From positions 1 through 64,000 of the forward strand of contig NZ_BNBT01000028.1 in the NCBI RefSeq assembly GCF_014656095.1: DNA of 64,000 nt. The letters run 5' to 3'. Of this stretch, positions 29,980-40,729 are shown in pieces (position 1 is the stretch's first letter; every line of letters begins with the position of its first letter). The position numbers and the translations under genes are program-made. The stretch comes from Streptomyces longispororuber (GTDB lineage: Bacteria; Actinomycetota; Actinomycetes; Streptomycetales; Streptomycetaceae). Below the pieces are notes generated by a model. That model ran no database searches and was not told the DNA's origin. It worked only from the letters and a program-made list of their open reading frames with translations.

Positions 29980-30140
29980 CGGGGGCTCCTGGTCTTCCGG
30001 TACGTCTTCCGGTACGCGTGTCGGTGCGCGGGCGGGGCTCGCGCGGGGGCTTGACGTGGGCGCTGGTGCGACAGACGGCAAACGCCGGTCCCGGCCGCCC
30101 CCGTGGACGAGGGCGGTCGGAGACCGGCGCTGGTGGCTCG

Positions 30141-30365
30141 CTACTTCTTGGCGGAGCCGGCAGCCTTGCCGAAGCGGGCCTCGAAGCGGGCCACGCGGCC
30201 ACCGGTGTCGAGGATCTTCTGCTTGCCCGTGTAGAACGGGTGGCACTCGGAGCAGACCTCGGCGCGGATGGAGCCGCCGGGGATCGTGCTGCGGGTGGTG
30301 AACGACGCGCCGCAGGTGCAGCTGACCTGCGTCTCGACGTACTCGGGGTGAATGTCGCGCTTCAA
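30141..30365 (-). CDS. rpmE: 50S ribosomal protein L31, zinc-binding form
   Basis: A 74-residue ribosomal protein. Four Cys residues in CTCG (near residue 16-19) and CSEC (near 37-40) mark the zinc-containing C+ form, as opposed to the zinc-free paralogue used in starvation. TTG 30365 is chosen since AGGAGA lies upstream and the family N terminus MKRDIHPEY follows. It is 161 bases upstream of prfA. Confidence 0.95.
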   Translation of the reverse strand: MKRDIHPEYVETQVSCTCGASFTTRSTIPGGSIRAEVCSECHPFYTGKQKILDTGGRVARFEARFGKAAGSAKK

Positions 30366-30570
30366 GGTGTCTCCTAGTTTCGGGAGGGCGCCGGGTCGCA
30401 CGCGCGGGGTGCGGGTGCGTGAACCGGGGCCGACGGACCAGTTTGCCAGGACCGGCCGCATCTGCCCAAACCGGGGTGGGTCCCGAAGTATTCCCCGGGC
30501 CGCCGGAAGGGCCCGTCCGGGGCCGGGGCCGGGCCGGGCCGAGGAGCCGCCCCCGGCCCCTCGCGGGGGC

Positions 30571-31689
30571 TCAGTCGCTGGTCACGACCTTGCCGGCGGC
30601 GCCCTTGTCGCCCGCGGACTTGTCGGTGGCGGACTTCGGGATGTCCTCGTCGGCCCGCAGGGCGTCCCAGACCTGCCGGTCGGCTCTCTCCAGGGGCAGG
30701 ACGCGGTTGGGGTCGGCCGGGTCGTACTGGATGGGCAGCGTGACCATCTTCATGTCCTTGGACCCGATGCCCTTGAGGCCGTTCGCGAAGCCCGCCAGGT
30801 CCTTGACCGAGTCCAGCTCGGAGTCGGTGGTGATGGCGCTGGTGGCGGAGTCCGCGAGGTCGTAGAGCTTCTTCGGGTTGCCGAACAGGTTGATGTCCTT
30901 GACCTGGTCCATCAGGGCCTTGATGAAGGCCTGCTGGAGCTGGATGCGGCCGAGGTCGCTGCCGTCGCCGACGCCGTGCCGGGTGCGGACCAGGCCGAGG
31001 GCCTGCTCGCCGTCGAGGGTGTGCTCGCCGGCCGGCAGGTCGAGGTGGCTGTCCTTGTCCTTGATCGGCTTCTTGGTGGTGATGTCGACGCCGCCGAGGG
31101 TGTCGATGAGCTTCTTGAAGCCCGTGAAGTCGACCTCGACGTAGTGGTCCATGCGGATGCCGGACATCTTCTCGACCGTCTTGACCGCGCACGCCGGGCC
31201 GCCGACCTCGTACGCCGTGTTGAACATCTGGCGCCGCCCGCCCGGGTCGGTGCCGCCGTCCTTGGCGGGGCACTCGGGGCGGGTGATGAGGGTGTCGCGG
31301 GGGATGGAGACGACGCTGGCCTTCTTGTGGCCCTGGTAGACGTGGACGATCATCGCGGTGTCGGACCGGGCCACGCCCTCGTCCTTGCCGTACTTGGCGT
31401 TCTTGCCCGAGCGCGAGTCGGAGCCGAGGACGAGGATGTCCTGGGAGCCGTTGTCGACGTTCTCGGGGCGGTCCGTGCCGAGCGCGGCGTTGATGTCGAC
31501 GCCCTTGATGTTGCCGTTGAGCTTGACGTAGACGTAGCCGAGGCCCGTGCCGCCGAGGACGGTCACGCCGGCGGCGGTCCAGGCCGATATGACGAGGGCC
31601 TTCTTGCGCTTGCTGGGCGGCTTGCGGCGCCGGCCGCGCTTGCCGCGCTGCTTCGGCTTCGCGTCGCCGGGCCTGCTGTCGTCCGTCAT
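30571..31689 (-). CDS. LytR-CpsA-Psr (LCP) family cell wall ligase
   Basis: A 372-residue membrane-anchored enzyme. A basic cytoplasmic N terminus (residues 10-30) precedes one transmembrane helix (about 32-53) and an extracytoplasmic LCP domain (about 80-240) with the conserved Arg-Asp motifs in [20 protein letters not shown] and [18 protein letters not shown]. The family transfers glycopolymers such as teichoic acids from lipid carriers to peptidoglycan. A strong GC hairpin region follows the gene (30480-30566). Confidence 0.92.
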   Translation of the reverse strand: MTDDSRPGDAKPKQRGKRGRRRKPPSKRKKALVISAWTAAGVTVLGGTGLGYVYVKLNGNIKGVDINAALGTDRPENVDNGSQDILVLGSDSRSGKNAKYGKDEGVARSDTAMIVHVYQGHKKASVVSIPRDTLITRPECPAKDGGTDPGGRRQMFNTAYEVGGPACAVKTVEKMSGIRMDHYVEVDFTGFKKLIDTLGGVDITTKKPIKDKDSHLDLPAGEHTLDGEQALGLVRTRHGVGDGSDLGRIQLQQAFIKALMDQVKDINLFGNPKKLYDLADSATSAITTDSELDSVKDLAGFANGLKGIGSKDMKMVTLPIQYDPADPNRVLPLERADRQVWDALRADEDIPKSATDKSAGDKGAAGKVVTSD

Positions 31690-31990
31690 GCGCTCCTCAG
31701 TCCTCGTCGTGCGGTCGGCTACCCCCTGCTTTCAGGGCCAGGCGTGGCTTTTCGTCACTTGTCAGACGTCAAAACCGATGGAAGGGTTGCATAGCGCCCT
31801 GTGCGCGCCCCGGGGTCCGACGGCTACGGAGCGTCCGCCGCGCCCCCTGCTTTCACCCCTCCACCTGGGCTTTCGCCGCAGTCGACGCGCTGGCGCGGCC
31901 CGGTGAGAATCTCTTATCCGTGTGGCCAAGGTCTCGTGGCCGAAAACCATCGACGCGGCCCTCAGGGCTGTCCTGCGGCGCCAGGGCATG
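31690..31990. promoter_or_regulatory. upstream region of the LCP gene
   Basis: No gene is supported in these 301 bases. Short overlapping frames on both strands lack a ribosome site and any recognisable protein. The region must hold the promoter of the LCP gene and the space after the rho terminator. No confident promoter box was found. Confidence 0.4.
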
Positions 31991-32035
31991 CGGAAGGGGG
32001 CTGATCCCGTCGGCGACGGGATCAGCCCCCTTCCG
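31991..32035 (-). terminator. terminator of the rho gene
   Basis: Perfectly complementary 21-base arms at 31991-32011 and 32015-32035 surround a 3-base loop (GGC), 30 bases beyond the rho stop codon. This is the longest perfect hairpin in the window. Confidence 0.9.
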
Positions 32036-32064
32036 TGCTCACCCGCTCGGGGCGACCACGCCGG

Positions 32065-34092
32065 TCAGTCGTTGCCGTTGCCCGGCGCCGGCGTCGTCTT
32101 CTGGATCTGGAGCAGGAACTCGGCGTTCGACTTCGTCTGCTTCATCTTGTCCAGGAGCAGCTCGATGGCCTGCTGCTGGTCGAGGGCGTGCAGCACCCGG
32201 CGGAGCTTCCAGACGATGGAGAGCTCGTCGCTGCCGAGCAGGATCTCCTCCTTGCGGGTGCTGGACGCGTCGACGTCCACCGCCGGGAAGATGCGCTTGT
32301 CCGAGAGCTTCCGGTCGAGCTTGAGCTCCATGTTGCCGGTGCCCTTGAACTCCTCGAAGATCACCTCGTCCATCCGCGAGCCGGTCTCGACCAGCGCGGT
32401 GGCCAGGATGGTCAGCGAGCCGCCGTCCTCGATGTTGCGCGCGGCGCCGAAGAACTTCTTCGGCGGGTAGAGCGCGGTCGAGTCGACACCACCGGACAGG
32501 ATGCGGCCGGAGGCCGGGGCGGCGAGGTTGTACGCGCGGCCCAGGCGGGTGATCGAGTCGAGCAGCACGACCACGTCGTGGCCGAGCTCCACCAGCCGCT
32601 TGGCGCGCTCGATGGCGAGCTCGGCGACGGTGGTGTGGTCCTCGGCCGGGCGGTCGAAGGTCGAGGAGATGACCTCGCCCTTGACCGACCGCTGCATGTC
32701 GGTGACCTCTTCCGGACGCTCGTCGACCAGGACGACCATCAGGTGGCACTCGGGGTTGTTGTGCGTGATCGCGTTCGCGACCGCCTGCATGATCATGGTC
32801 TTGCCGGTCTTCGGCGGGGCCACGATCAGACCGCGCTGGCCCTTGCCGATGGGCGAGACGAGGTCGATGATGCGGGTGGTCAGGACGCCCGGGTCGGTCT
32901 CCAGGCGGAGCCGGTCCTGCGGGTACAGGGGCGTCAGCTTGCCGAACTCCGGGCGGCCGCGGCCGTGTTCGGGCGCCATGCCGTTCACGGAGTCCAGGCG
33001 GACGAGCGCGTTGAACTTCTCGCGGCGCTCGCCGTCCTTGGGCTGGCGCACCGCGCCGGTGACGTGGTCGCCCTTGCGCAGGCCGTTCTTGCGGACCTGG
33101 GCGAGGGAGACGTACACGTCGTTGGGGCCCGGCAGGTAGCCCGACGTACGGATGAAGGCGTAGTTGTCGAGGATGTCGAGGATGCCCGCGACGGGGATCA
33201 GGACGTCGTCGTCGGAGAGCTGCGGCTCGTTCGCGAAGTCGTCGCGGCCACGGCGGCCACGGCGGTCGCGGTAGCGCCCGCGGCGCCCGCGGCGGCCGCC
33301 GCCCTCGTCGTCGAAGTCGTCCTGCGGACCGTTGTCGCGCTGCTGGCGGTCCTGCCGGTCCTGACGGTCCTGCCGGTCCTGGCGGCCGCCCTGCTGGTCC
33401 TTGCGGTTGCCGCCGCCCTGCTGGTCGTCGCCCTTGTTCCGGCGGTCGCGGTCGCGGTCACGGCCGCGGCCCTGGCGGTCGCGGCGGCTCTGGCGGCCCT
33501 CGCCCTGCTGGTCGTCGCCCTTGTCGGCCCGGTCGTTCCTGCCCTCGGGCTGCTCGCCCTTGGCGGCCTCGGCCTTCGGCTGCTCGGCCTGGGCCTTGGC
33601 CTCGGCCTGGACGGTCTCGGGGCTGCCGGTCTCGGCGGTGGCGCGACGGCGGGTGCGGCCCGGCTTGTCGTCGCTCGCCGGCTGGCCGGGGATGTCGATC
33701 TGCTGCTGGGCCGGGGCGGCCGGGGGCTGCTCGGCCGGGGCCTCGTCGGCCTTGGCGGCGGGCTTCTCGGCGGTGTCGCCGGTGCGCGCCTTGGAGGTGG
33801 CGCGGCGCTTGGGCTTGGCCGGGGCGTCCGCGGTGTCGGCGGCCTTGGCCGGGGCTCCGCCGGCGGCCTGCGCCTCCTTGATGACCTCGATCAACTGGCT
33901 CTTGCGCATCCGCGCAGTGCCCTTGATCCCGAGGCCCGAGGCGACCTGCTGCAGTTCCGCCAGCACCATGGCCTCGAGGCCGGTGCCGCGGCGCCGCCGG
34001 GATCCGGCCGAAGCACCGGTGGCAGGCGCCGCGGGGGCGTCCGTGGCGGGCGTGTCGGCAGTCACGCCCATCAGATCGGTGGTGTCGCTCAC
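32065..34092 (-). CDS. rho: transcription termination factor Rho
   Basis: A 675-residue hexameric RNA helicase that ends transcription at Rho-dependent sites. Parts in order: Rho_N helical domain (about 38-75), a long disordered insert (about 80-290) very rich in Arg, Asp, Gln and Gly with [17 protein letters not shown] runs, the cold-shock RNA-binding domain (about 300-370), and the ATPase core with Walker A APPKTGKT (about 420-428). The insert is typical of high-GC actinobacteria and increases RNA binding. GTG 34092 is preceded by GGAAGGA. A 388-base leader region lies upstream. Confidence 0.96.
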   Translation of the reverse strand: MSDTTDLMGVTADTPATDAPAAPATGASAGSRRRRGTGLEAMVLAELQQVASGLGIKGTARMRKSQLIEVIKEAQAAGGAPAKAADTADAPAKPKRRATSKARTGDTAEKPAAKADEAPAEQPPAAPAQQQIDIPGQPASDDKPGRTRRRATAETGSPETVQAEAKAQAEQPKAEAAKGEQPEGRNDRADKGDDQQGEGRQSRRDRQGRGRDRDRDRRNKGDDQQGGGNRKDQQGGRQDRQDRQDRQDRQQRDNGPQDDFDDEGGGRRGRRGRYRDRRGRRGRDDFANEPQLSDDDVLIPVAGILDILDNYAFIRTSGYLPGPNDVYVSLAQVRKNGLRKGDHVTGAVRQPKDGERREKFNALVRLDSVNGMAPEHGRGRPEFGKLTPLYPQDRLRLETDPGVLTTRIIDLVSPIGKGQRGLIVAPPKTGKTMIMQAVANAITHNNPECHLMVVLVDERPEEVTDMQRSVKGEVISSTFDRPAEDHTTVAELAIERAKRLVELGHDVVVLLDSITRLGRAYNLAAPASGRILSGGVDSTALYPPKKFFGAARNIEDGGSLTILATALVETGSRMDEVIFEEFKGTGNMELKLDRKLSDKRIFPAVDVDASSTRKEEILLGSDELSIVWKLRRVLHALDQQQAIELLLDKMKQTKSNAEFLLQIQKTTPAPGNGND

Positions 34093-34480
34093 GAAGGGTC
34101 CTTCCCTGGAGCGGACGTCGGCCTGTCTGGCTCGGCGACCGGTTGTGCTGTCCGGCGGTCCCTGGTGTGTGGACCATGCCGGGGCGGTGGTCCGCCTACG
34201 CGGCGGAAGAAATTCACAGATGTGGCGTTTCCCGGGGCCGGACCACTGATGTGCGGTGGTTACTCGGCTTGGTCACGCCGGTTCCGGAGCGTGCTCGGCA
34301 CTGCTCAGTGCGGGGCACAGAGCAGGTTGGGAGGCTCCCGGAAGGATGGATGTCCCGGACGGGGACACAAAGCACCTCGCCATGGTGAGGTCGGGTGCAG
34401 ACTTGAGGTTAACACTACCGGATCCAACAAACATTCCCCCTCTCCAAATCCGGACACCCCGAACGCGCTGCCCTCCCGTG
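34093..34480. promoter_or_regulatory. long upstream region of rho
   Basis: No gene is supported in the 388 bases between thrB and rho. The thrB-proximal 100 bases are A/T-rich for this genome (34400-34460) and probably hold the rho promoter; the remainder would be a leader of some 300 bases. Long leaders are common for rho genes and allow autogenous control by Rho, but no specific element is identified. Confidence 0.4.
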
Positions 34481-35398
34481 TCAGGGAGCGAGCGGCAGCA
34501 CGCTCGTGCCCGCGGCGTCGAGCGCCAGGCGGTTGGCCGCCCACCCCTCGCCCGCGAGCCGCGCGACCTTGTCGGCCGCGCTGTCGTCGACCAGCGCGAG
34601 GACCGTGGGTCCTGCGCCGGAGATCACCGCGGGCACGCCGTCGGCGCGCAGGCGCTCCACCAGGGCGGCGCTCTCCGGCATGGCCGGGGCGCGGTACTCC
34701 TGGTGCAGGCGGTCCTCGGTGGCGGGCAGCAGCAGCTCGGGGCGCCTGGTCAGGGCCTCGACGAGCAGTGCGGCCCGGCCCGCGTTGGCGGCCGCGTCCA
34801 CGTGCGGGACGGTGCGCGGGAGCAGTCCGCGGGCGGTTTCCGTGAGCACGGGCTTTCCGGGGACGAAAACCACCGGAACGATGGAATCGACGGGCTCCAT
34901 CCTGATGGCACGGGCCACGGAGCCGTCCATCCAGGAGGCGGTGAAGCCGCCGAGCAGGCAGGCGGCCACGTTGTCGGGGTGCCCTTCGATCTCGGTGGCC
35001 AGCTCCAGCAGGGCGGTGTCGTCCAGCTTGGCCTCGCCGCCTATGGTCACCGCCCGGGCGGCGACGATCCCGGCGCAGATGGCGGCGGACGACGAGCCGA
35101 GGCCGCGGCCGTGCGGGATGCGGTTGGCGCACACGACCTCCAGGCCGCGCGGCTGCCCGCCGAGCAGGTCGAAGGCGGTACGCAGGGAGCGTACGAGCAG
35201 ATGCGACTCGTCGCGCGGGAGGGTCTCGCTGCCCTCGCCGGCGATGTCGATGTGCAGGCCGGAGTCGGCGACGCGCACGACCACGTCGTCGTAGAGCCCC
35301 AGCGCCAGGCCGAGGGCGTCGAAGCCCGGGCCGAGGTTGGCGCTGGTGGCGGGGGTGCGCACCCTGACGGCGGCGGCGCGGAACGCGGGACCGGCCAT
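34481..35398 (-). CDS. thrB: homoserine kinase
   Basis: A 305-residue GHMP-family kinase that phosphorylates homoserine with ATP in threonine synthesis. The ATP loop is PHGRGLGSSSAAICAG (about residues 95-110), and the N-terminal VRTPATSANLGPGFDALGLA (about 12-31) and C-terminal ISGAGPTVLAL motifs are conserved. ATG 35398 begins the family homology. It is separated from thrC by 378 bases including a hairpin, so it may have its own promoter. Confidence 0.95.
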   Translation of the reverse strand: MAGPAFRAAAVRVRTPATSANLGPGFDALGLALGLYDDVVVRVADSGLHIDIAGEGSETLPRDESHLLVRSLRTAFDLLGGQPRGLEVVCANRIPHGRGLGSSSAAICAGIVAARAVTIGGEAKLDDTALLELATEIEGHPDNVAACLLGGFTASWMDGSVARAIRMEPVDSIVPVVFVPGKPVLTETARGLLPRTVPHVDAAANAGRAALLVEALTRRPELLLPATEDRLHQEYRAPAMPESAALVERLRADGVPAVISGAGPTVLALVDDSAADKVARLAGEGWAANRLALDAAGTSVLPLAP

Positions 35399-35776
35399 CG
35401 CTCGATGACTCTCCTTGAGCTGCGAATTGTGGAGGACTTGCCGCCTCGGCCGGTCTCGACCGGCTTCCACCAGCCTTGACCAGGGACGGACGGCAGCACC
35501 CGAAGGCCGCATCGCGAGCGGCACCGCGGCATATGCGCGGCATATGCGGCGGGGTGGGTTCGCTACAGCCTATCGAAGGAAGGTTCTGTGGCGACATAGG
35601 GCGCACAGGAGGCGCACGATGCGTGTCGCGAGCCCCCTGTGCACCCCCTGTGGGGAGTTGAGAGGTTTGCCCGGCCCAGCCCGGCCCGGCCGCTGCTCAG
35701 CCCGGCCCGGCCCCGGCACAGCTCGCCGCGGCGGGCGCGGCCGTGCCCGGTGGCCCGGGACCCGGGCCACCGGCGG
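35399..35776. promoter_or_regulatory. thrC-thrB spacer with terminator-like hairpin
   Basis: No gene is supported. Arms CCGGTGGCCC (35747-35756) and GGGCCACCGG (35764-35773) form a hairpin 3 bases after the thrC stop. The rest is GC-rich with CCGGCCC runs (35668-35715), then an A/T-richer stretch (35540-35620) that may hold a thrB promoter. Confidence 0.5.
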
Positions 35777-36835
35777 TTACGCCAGGCCCAGCCGCTCCGC
35801 CGCGGCGACGGCGTCGACCGGGACCGTGACCGGCTGCGGGGCGCCCGCGACCGCCCAGTCCGGGTCCTTGAGGCCGTTGCCGGTGACGGTGCAGACGATG
35901 CGCTGGCCCCGGTCGACCTTGCCCTGCTCGGCGGCCTTCAGCAGACCGGCCACGGACGCGGCGGACGCGGGCTCGACGAACACGCCCTCCTGGGACGCCA
36001 ACAGCTTGTAGGCGCGCAGGATCTCACGGTCCGTCACCTCGTCGATGAGGCCGCCCGACTCGTCACGCGCGGCGAGCGCGTGCTGCCACGACGCGGGGTT
36101 GCCGATGCGAATCGCGGTGGCGATCGTCGAGGGGTCCTTGACGACCTCGCCGCGCACGATGGGCGCGGAACCGGAGGCCTGGAAGCCCCACATCCGTGGC
36201 GTACGGGTGGCCGGTCCTTCGGCCGCGTACTCCTTGTAGCCCTTCCAGTAGGCCGTGATGTTGCCCGCGTTGCCGACCGGCAGGACGTGCAGGTCCGGGG
36301 CGTCGCCGAGGGCGTCCACGATCTCGAAGGAGGCGGTCTTCTGGCCCTCGATGCGGAACGGGTTGACGGAGTTGACCAGGGCGACCGGGTAGTTCTCGGA
36401 CAGGCCCCGGGCCAGGTTCAGGCAGTCGTCGAAGTTGCCGTCGACCTGGAGGATCTTCGAGCCGTAGACCAGCGCCTGGCCCATCTTGCCGAGCGCGATC
36501 TTGCCCTGTGGGACCAGGACCGCGCAGACCATGCCCGCGCGCACCGCGTAGGCGGCGGCCGAGGCGGAGGTGTTGCCGGTGGAGGCGCAGATGACGGCCT
36601 TGGCGCCCTCCTCCTTCGCCTTGGTGATGGCCATGGTCATGCCGCGGTCCTTGAAGGACCCGGTGGGGTTCGCGCCCTCGACCTTGAGGTGGACCTCGCA
36701 GCCCGTGCGCTCGGAGAGCACCTGCGCGGGCACGAGCGGCGTACCGCCCTCGCGGAGCGTCACGACCGGCGTGGTGGCGGAGACGGGCAGGCGGTCCCGG
36801 TACTCCTCGATGATTCCGCGCCACTGGTGGGTCAT
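35777..36835 (-). CDS. thrC: threonine synthase
   Basis: A 352-residue PLP enzyme that converts O-phosphohomoserine and water to threonine and phosphate. The cofactor Lys is in [11 protein letters not shown] (about residues 55-65), and the phosphate-binding Gly loop is [10 protein letters not shown]. It follows hom by 6 bases, so hom and thrC form one transcript. Confidence 0.96.
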   Translation of the reverse strand: MTHQWRGIIEEYRDRLPVSATTPVVTLREGGTPLVPAQVLSERTGCEVHLKVEGANPTGSFKDRGMTMAITKAKEEGAKAVICASTGNTSASAAAYAVRAGMVCAVLVPQGKIALGKMGQALVYGSKILQVDGNFDDCLNLARGLSENYPVALVNSVNPFRIEGQKTASFEIVDALGDAPDLHVLPVGNAGNITAYWKGYKEYAAEGPATRTPRMWGFQASGSAPIVRGEVVKDPSTIATAIRIGNPASWQHALAARDESGGLIDEVTDREILRAYKLLASQEGVFVEPASAASVAGLLKAAEQGKVDRGQRIVCTVTGNGLKDPDWAVAGAPQPVTVPVDAVAAAERLGLA

Positions 36836-36841
36836 TGCTGC

Positions 36842-38134
36842 TTACTCCCCTTCAACCCGCATGATGCTGGCGACACCACGCACGGTGTCGAGATTGCGCA
36901 GCGCCTCGACGGTGCCGCTGAGGGCGGCGTCGGGCGCGCGGTGGGTGACGACGACGAGGGATGCCTCGCCGTCCTTGACCGTCTGGCGCACGGTGTCGAT
37001 GGAGACCCCGTGCTCGGCGAAGACGGTGGCGACCTGGGCGAGCACGCCCGGCTTGTCGGCCACGTCGAGGCTGATGTGGTACCGCGTGACGACCTCGCCC
37101 ATGGAGCCCACGGGCAACTGCGTGTACGCGGAGTCGCCGGGGCCGGTGGCCTCGCCGAGCTTGTTGCGGCACACGGCGACCAGGTCGCCGAGGACGGCGG
37201 AGGCGGTCGGCGCGCCGCCGGCGCCGGGCCCGTAGAACATGAGCTGGCCGGCGGCCTCGGCCTCCACGAAGACGGCGTTGTACGCCTCGCGGACGCTCGC
37301 CAGCGGGTGGCTGAGCGGAATCATCGCCGGGTGCACGCGGGCGGTGACGGAGCCGCCGTCGGCGGCCCGCTCGCAGATGGCGAGCAGCTTGATGGTGCAG
37401 CCCATGCGCTTCGCGGACGCGAAGTCGGCGGCGGTGACCTCGGTCATGCCCTCGCGGTAGACGTCGTCGAGGCGCACCCGCGTGTGGAAGGCGATGCCGG
37501 CGAGGATCGCGGCCTTGGCGGCGGCGTCGAAGCCCTCGACGTCGGCGGTGGGGTCGGCCTCCGCGTACCCGAGCGCGGTGGCCTCGTCCAGGGCCTCCTG
37601 GTAGCCCGCGCCGGTGGTGTCCATCTTGTCGAGGATGAAGTTGGTGGTGCCGTTCACGATGCCGAGGACGCGGTTGACCTTGTCCCCGGCCAGGGACTCG
37701 CGCAGCGGCCTGATCAGCGGGATCGCCCCGGCGACCGCGGCCTCGTAGTAGAGGTCGCGGCCCTGCTGCTCGGCGGCGGCGTGCAGCGCGGCGCCGTCCT
37801 GGGCGATCAGGGCCTTGTTCGCGGAGACGACGGACGCGCCGTGCTCGAAGGCGGTGGTGATCAGGGTGCGGGCGGGCTCGATGCCGCCGATGACCTCGAC
37901 CACGACGTCGATGTCGCCGCGTTTGACCAGCGCGGTGGCGTCCGTGGTGACCAGCTCGGGGTCGATGCCGGCGCGGACCTTGGAGGGGCGCCGGACGGCG
38001 ACCCCGGCGAGCTCCACCGGGGCGCCGATCCTGGCTGTGAGGTCGTCGGCGTGCGTCGTCATGATGCGCGCCACCTCTGAGCCGACGACCCCACAGCCCA
38101 GCAGCGCCACCTTCAGCGGACGCGTACGCATCAT
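36842..38134 (-). CDS. hom: homoserine dehydrogenase
   Basis: A 430-residue NAD(P)H-dependent enzyme that reduces aspartate semialdehyde to homoserine. The Rossmann motif LLGCGVVGSEVA lies at about residues 10-21, the catalytic region has GTTNFILDKM, and a C-terminal ACT domain (HISLDVADKPGVLAQVA, about 350-366) gives feedback control by threonine. Two adjacent ATG codons can start it; the first (38134) is used, with GAGG upstream. Confidence 0.96.
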   Translation of the reverse strand: MMRTRPLKVALLGCGVVGSEVARIMTTHADDLTARIGAPVELAGVAVRRPSKVRAGIDPELVTTDATALVKRGDIDVVVEVIGGIEPARTLITTAFEHGASVVSANKALIAQDGAALHAAAEQQGRDLYYEAAVAGAIPLIRPLRESLAGDKVNRVLGIVNGTTNFILDKMDTTGAGYQEALDEATALGYAEADPTADVEGFDAAAKAAILAGIAFHTRVRLDDVYREGMTEVTAADFASAKRMGCTIKLLAICERAADGGSVTARVHPAMIPLSHPLASVREAYNAVFVEAEAAGQLMFYGPGAGGAPTASAVLGDLVAVCRNKLGEATGPGDSAYTQLPVGSMGEVVTRYHISLDVADKPGVLAQVATVFAEHGVSIDTVRQTVKDGEASLVVVTHRAPDAALSGTVEALRNLDTVRGVASIMRVEGE

Positions 38135-38206
38135 CCGACCTCGTTTCCTTCTCCAAGCAACGGTGGGTCCAGTCTCACCCACCGGAACGGTGTTTCTGAC
38201 CAAAGT

Positions 38207-38238
38207 CCGGATCGTGAGACATGTATGTCACGATCCGG
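38207..38238. terminator. hairpin between lysA and hom
   Basis: Arms CCGGATCGTGA (38207-38217) and TCACGATCCGG (38228-38238) are perfect, and the loop ACATGTATGT can pair further. It begins just beyond the lysA stop in the direction of transcription, so it separates lysA from the hom-thrC transcript. Confidence 0.75.
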
Positions 38239-38262
38239 GGGTTCCGGTTCCGCCGCCGGGGG

Positions 38263-39654
38263 TCAGCCGACGTCGAGGCGCAGCAGGTCCTCCTCGGTCT
38301 CGCGGCGCACGATGACGCGGCCCGCGCCGTCGTGCACGGCGACGACCGGGGGCCGCAGCGCGTGGTTGTAGTTGCTGGCCATCGAGCGGCAGTACGCGCC
38401 GGTCGCGGGCACGGCGATGAGGTCGCCGGGGGCGAGGTCGGCGGGCAGGAAGGCGTCGCGCACGACGATGTCGCCGCTCTCGCAGTGCTTGCCGACGACG
38501 CGGGCGAGCATGGGCTCGGCGTCGGAGGAGCGGGAGACGAGCGCGACGCTGTACTCGGCGTCGTACAGCGCGGTCCTGATGTTGTCGGACATGCCGCCGT
38601 CGACGGAGACGTAGGTGCGCAGGCCGTCGAGCGGCTTGATGGTGCCGACCTCGTACAGCGTGAGGGCGGTGGGGCCGACGACGGCGCGGCCGGGCTCGAC
38701 GGAGAGCCGGGGGACGCGCAGGCCGGCGCGCTCGCACTCGCGGGTGACGATCTCGCGCAGGGCGGCGGCGATCTCGTGCGGCTCGCGCGGGTCGTCGGCC
38801 GGGGTGTACGCGATGCCGAGGCCGCCGCCGAGGTCGATCTCGGGCAGTTCGACGCCGTGCTCGTCGCGGATGTCCTTGAGCAGGCCGACGACCCGGTGGG
38901 CGGCGACCTCGAAGCCGGAGGTGTCGAAGATCTGCGAGCCGATGTGGCTGTGGATGCCGACGAGGTCGAGGCCGTCGAGCTTGAGCGCGCGCCGTACGGC
39001 CTCCGCGGCCTGGCCGCCGGCGAGCGGGATGCCGAACTTCTGGTCCTCGTGCGCGGTGGCGATGAACTCGTGGGTGTGCGCCTCCACGCCGACGGTCACG
39101 CGGATCTGCACGCGCTGGCGGGTGCCGAGGCTGTCGGCGATGTGCGCGACCCGCACGATCTCCTGGAAGGAGTCGAGCACGATGCGGCCGACGCCGGCGC
39201 GGACGGCGCGCTCGATCTCGGCGGCGCTCTTGTTGTTGCCGTGGAAGGCGATGCGGTCGGCGGGCATGCCGGCGTCCAGGGCGGTGGCCAGTTCGCCGCC
39301 GGAGCACACGTCGAGGTTGAGCCCCTCCTCGTGCAGCCAGCGGACGACGGCGCGGGACAGGAAGGCCTTCCCGGCGTAGAACACGTCGGCGTCGGGTCCG
39401 AAGGCCTCGCGCCAGGCCCGGCAGCGGGCGCGGAAGTCGGCCTCGTCGAGGACGTAGGCGGGGGTGCCGAACTCCTCGGCGAGCCGTCGCACGTCGACGC
39501 CGCCGACGCGCACGGTGCCGTCGGCGGCGCGGGTGACGGTCCTCGACCAGATCTTGGGGTCGAGGGCGTTGAGGTCGGCGGGCGGCGGGGAGTAGTGCCC
39601 CTCGGGCAGGACGTCTCCGTGCCGGGGTCCTGCGGGGTGGGCGGAACGGCTCAT
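38263..39654 (-). CDS. lysA: diaminopimelate decarboxylase
   Basis: A 463-residue PLP enzyme that decarboxylates meso-diaminopimelate to lysine. The cofactor Lys is in [10 protein letters not shown] (about residues 81-90); the Gly-rich loop ([12 protein letters not shown]) and the C-terminal CESGD segment with ATGAYC are conserved. ATG 39654 starts the Streptomyces-type N terminus. It lies 22 bases downstream of the ArgS-related gene and is probably cotranscribed with it. Confidence 0.96.
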   Translation of the reverse strand: MSRSAHPAGPRHGDVLPEGHYSPPPADLNALDPKIWSRTVTRAADGTVRVGGVDVRRLAEEFGTPAYVLDEADFRARCRAWREAFGPDADVFYAGKAFLSRAVVRWLHEEGLNLDVCSGGELATALDAGMPADRIAFHGNNKSAAEIERAVRAGVGRIVLDSFQEIVRVAHIADSLGTRQRVQIRVTVGVEAHTHEFIATAHEDQKFGIPLAGGQAAEAVRRALKLDGLDLVGIHSHIGSQIFDTSGFEVAAHRVVGLLKDIRDEHGVELPEIDLGGGLGIAYTPADDPREPHEIAAALREIVTRECERAGLRVPRLSVEPGRAVVGPTALTLYEVGTIKPLDGLRTYVSVDGGMSDNIRTALYDAEYSVALVSRSSDAEPMLARVVGKHCESGDIVVRDAFLPADLAPGDLIAVPATGAYCRSMASNYNHALRPPVVAVHDGAGRVIVRRETEEDLLRLDVG

Positions 39655-39676
39655 GGCTCTTTCGACTCTTCTCGTC

Positions 39677-40729
39677 TCACAGGTACGCGGGCGCGCTGAT
39701 GCCGAGCAGGGACAGGCCGCCGGCGAGCACCGTCCCGGTGGCTTCGGCGAGCGCGAGCCGGGCGCGGTGGGCGGCCGAGGGTTTCTCGTCACCGCGCGGC
39801 AGCACGGTGTGGGCCCCCGCGAGGAACGCGTCAGCGGTGATGACGAGGTGCCGGGCGAGCCGGTCGGGCGCGCGGTGGCGGGCGGCGGCGGCGAGGACGG
39901 CGGGGTGGTCGCCGAGGGCGCCGAGCAGCGGGTGCGGGCCGTCCTCCGCGGGTACGTCCCCGGGCTCGGGGGCGAAGCCGAGGTCGGCGGCGTTGCGCAG
40001 GAGCGCCCGGGTGCGGGCGTGGGCGTAGCGGACGCGGAACAGGGGATTCGTCTCGCGCTGGGCGAGGTGGCCGTCGCCGGTGTCCGGGCGGTCGTGGGCG
40101 GCGGGGTGGAGCAGCGCCCAGCGGGCGGCGTCGCGGCCGAGGCGCAGGGGGTCCGGGTGGGCCGGGGCGGGCACGGGGCGCAGGGTGGGCAGCGGCGTGG
40201 GCGGCGGCCCGTGCCCGTCCACCCGTACGCCGAGGACCTCTCCCCAGGCGGGGTCGGGGGCCGCGTCGCAGGTGACGCGGACGAGGGCGCCCTGGGAGCG
40301 CAGGATGCGGCGCGCGCTGTCGGCGACGACGACGGCGCGCAGCTCGTACGGGACGTGCAACTGGACGCGCTCGCCGGTGTCGGCCTCGGCGTGCCCGTAC
40401 CGCTCGCCGCGCGCGAGGACGTCGCGGACGAGTCCGGCGCCGGGCTCGCCGTCGAGGGTGATGCTGAGGAAGCCGGGCCCGGTGACGTCGGCGCGGGCGA
40501 CGCCGGGCTCGGCCGCGAGCTGCGCGGCGAGGATCCCGGCGACGCGCAGCGGCGGCGCGCCGGCCTCGCGGGCGAGGCGCAGCGCGAGGTTGCTGGCGTA
40601 GTCGCCCCGCCCCCCGGGCCGCGGCCGCTCCACGTGCGCCCGCTCGGGCACGGCGACGGCGAGCTCACCGGCGTCCACGGCGGCACGCAGCGCCCGCAGC
40701 ACGGTCCGGGAGAGCTCGACGGGGGTCAC
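39677..40729 (-). CDS. nrtL: ArgS-related anticodon-binding protein NrtL
   Basis: A 350-residue relative of arginyl-tRNA synthetase that keeps the N-terminal additional domain ([15 protein letters not shown], about 43-57) and the C-terminal DALR anticodon-binding domain ([17 protein letters not shown] near 233-249, then [10 protein letters not shown]), but the Rossmann catalytic domain with HIGH and KMSKS motifs is missing. It cannot charge tRNA. The protein is found next to lysA in streptomycetes, and no function is established. A role in tRNA-Arg binding is inference. Confidence 0.85.
   Translation of the reverse strand: MTPVELSRTVLRALRAAVDAGELAVAVPERAHVERPRPGGRGDYASNLALRLAREAGAPPLRVAGILAAQLAAEPGVARADVTGPGFLSITLDGEPGAGLVRDVLARGERYGHAEADTGERVQLHVPYELRAVVVADSARRILRSQGALVRVTCDAAPDPAWGEVLGVRVDGHGPPPTPLPTLRPVPAPAHPDPLRLGRDAARWALLHPAAHDRPDTGDGHLAQRETNPLFRVRYAHARTRALLRNAADLGFAPEPGDVPAEDGPHPLLGALGDHPAVLAAAARHRAPDRLARHLVITADAFLAGAHTVLPRGDEKPSAAHRARLALAEATGTVLAGGLSLLGISAPAYL

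Noticed and set aside
31762..31989. 75-codon minus-strand frame between LCP and rho genes
   Set aside because: No ribosome site, Arg-rich shadow-like composition, and it ends inside the LCP promoter region.
32035..34845. Plus-strand open frame of 936 codons over rho and thrB
   Set aside because: Antisense to rho, low-complexity Val/Ala/Leu sequence that mirrors the Arg/Asp insert of Rho; no family features.
35639..38080. Plus-strand open frame of 813 codons opposite thrC and hom
   Set aside because: Antisense shadow of two clear enzymes; composition is Gly/Val/Asp-rich as expected for such shadows.
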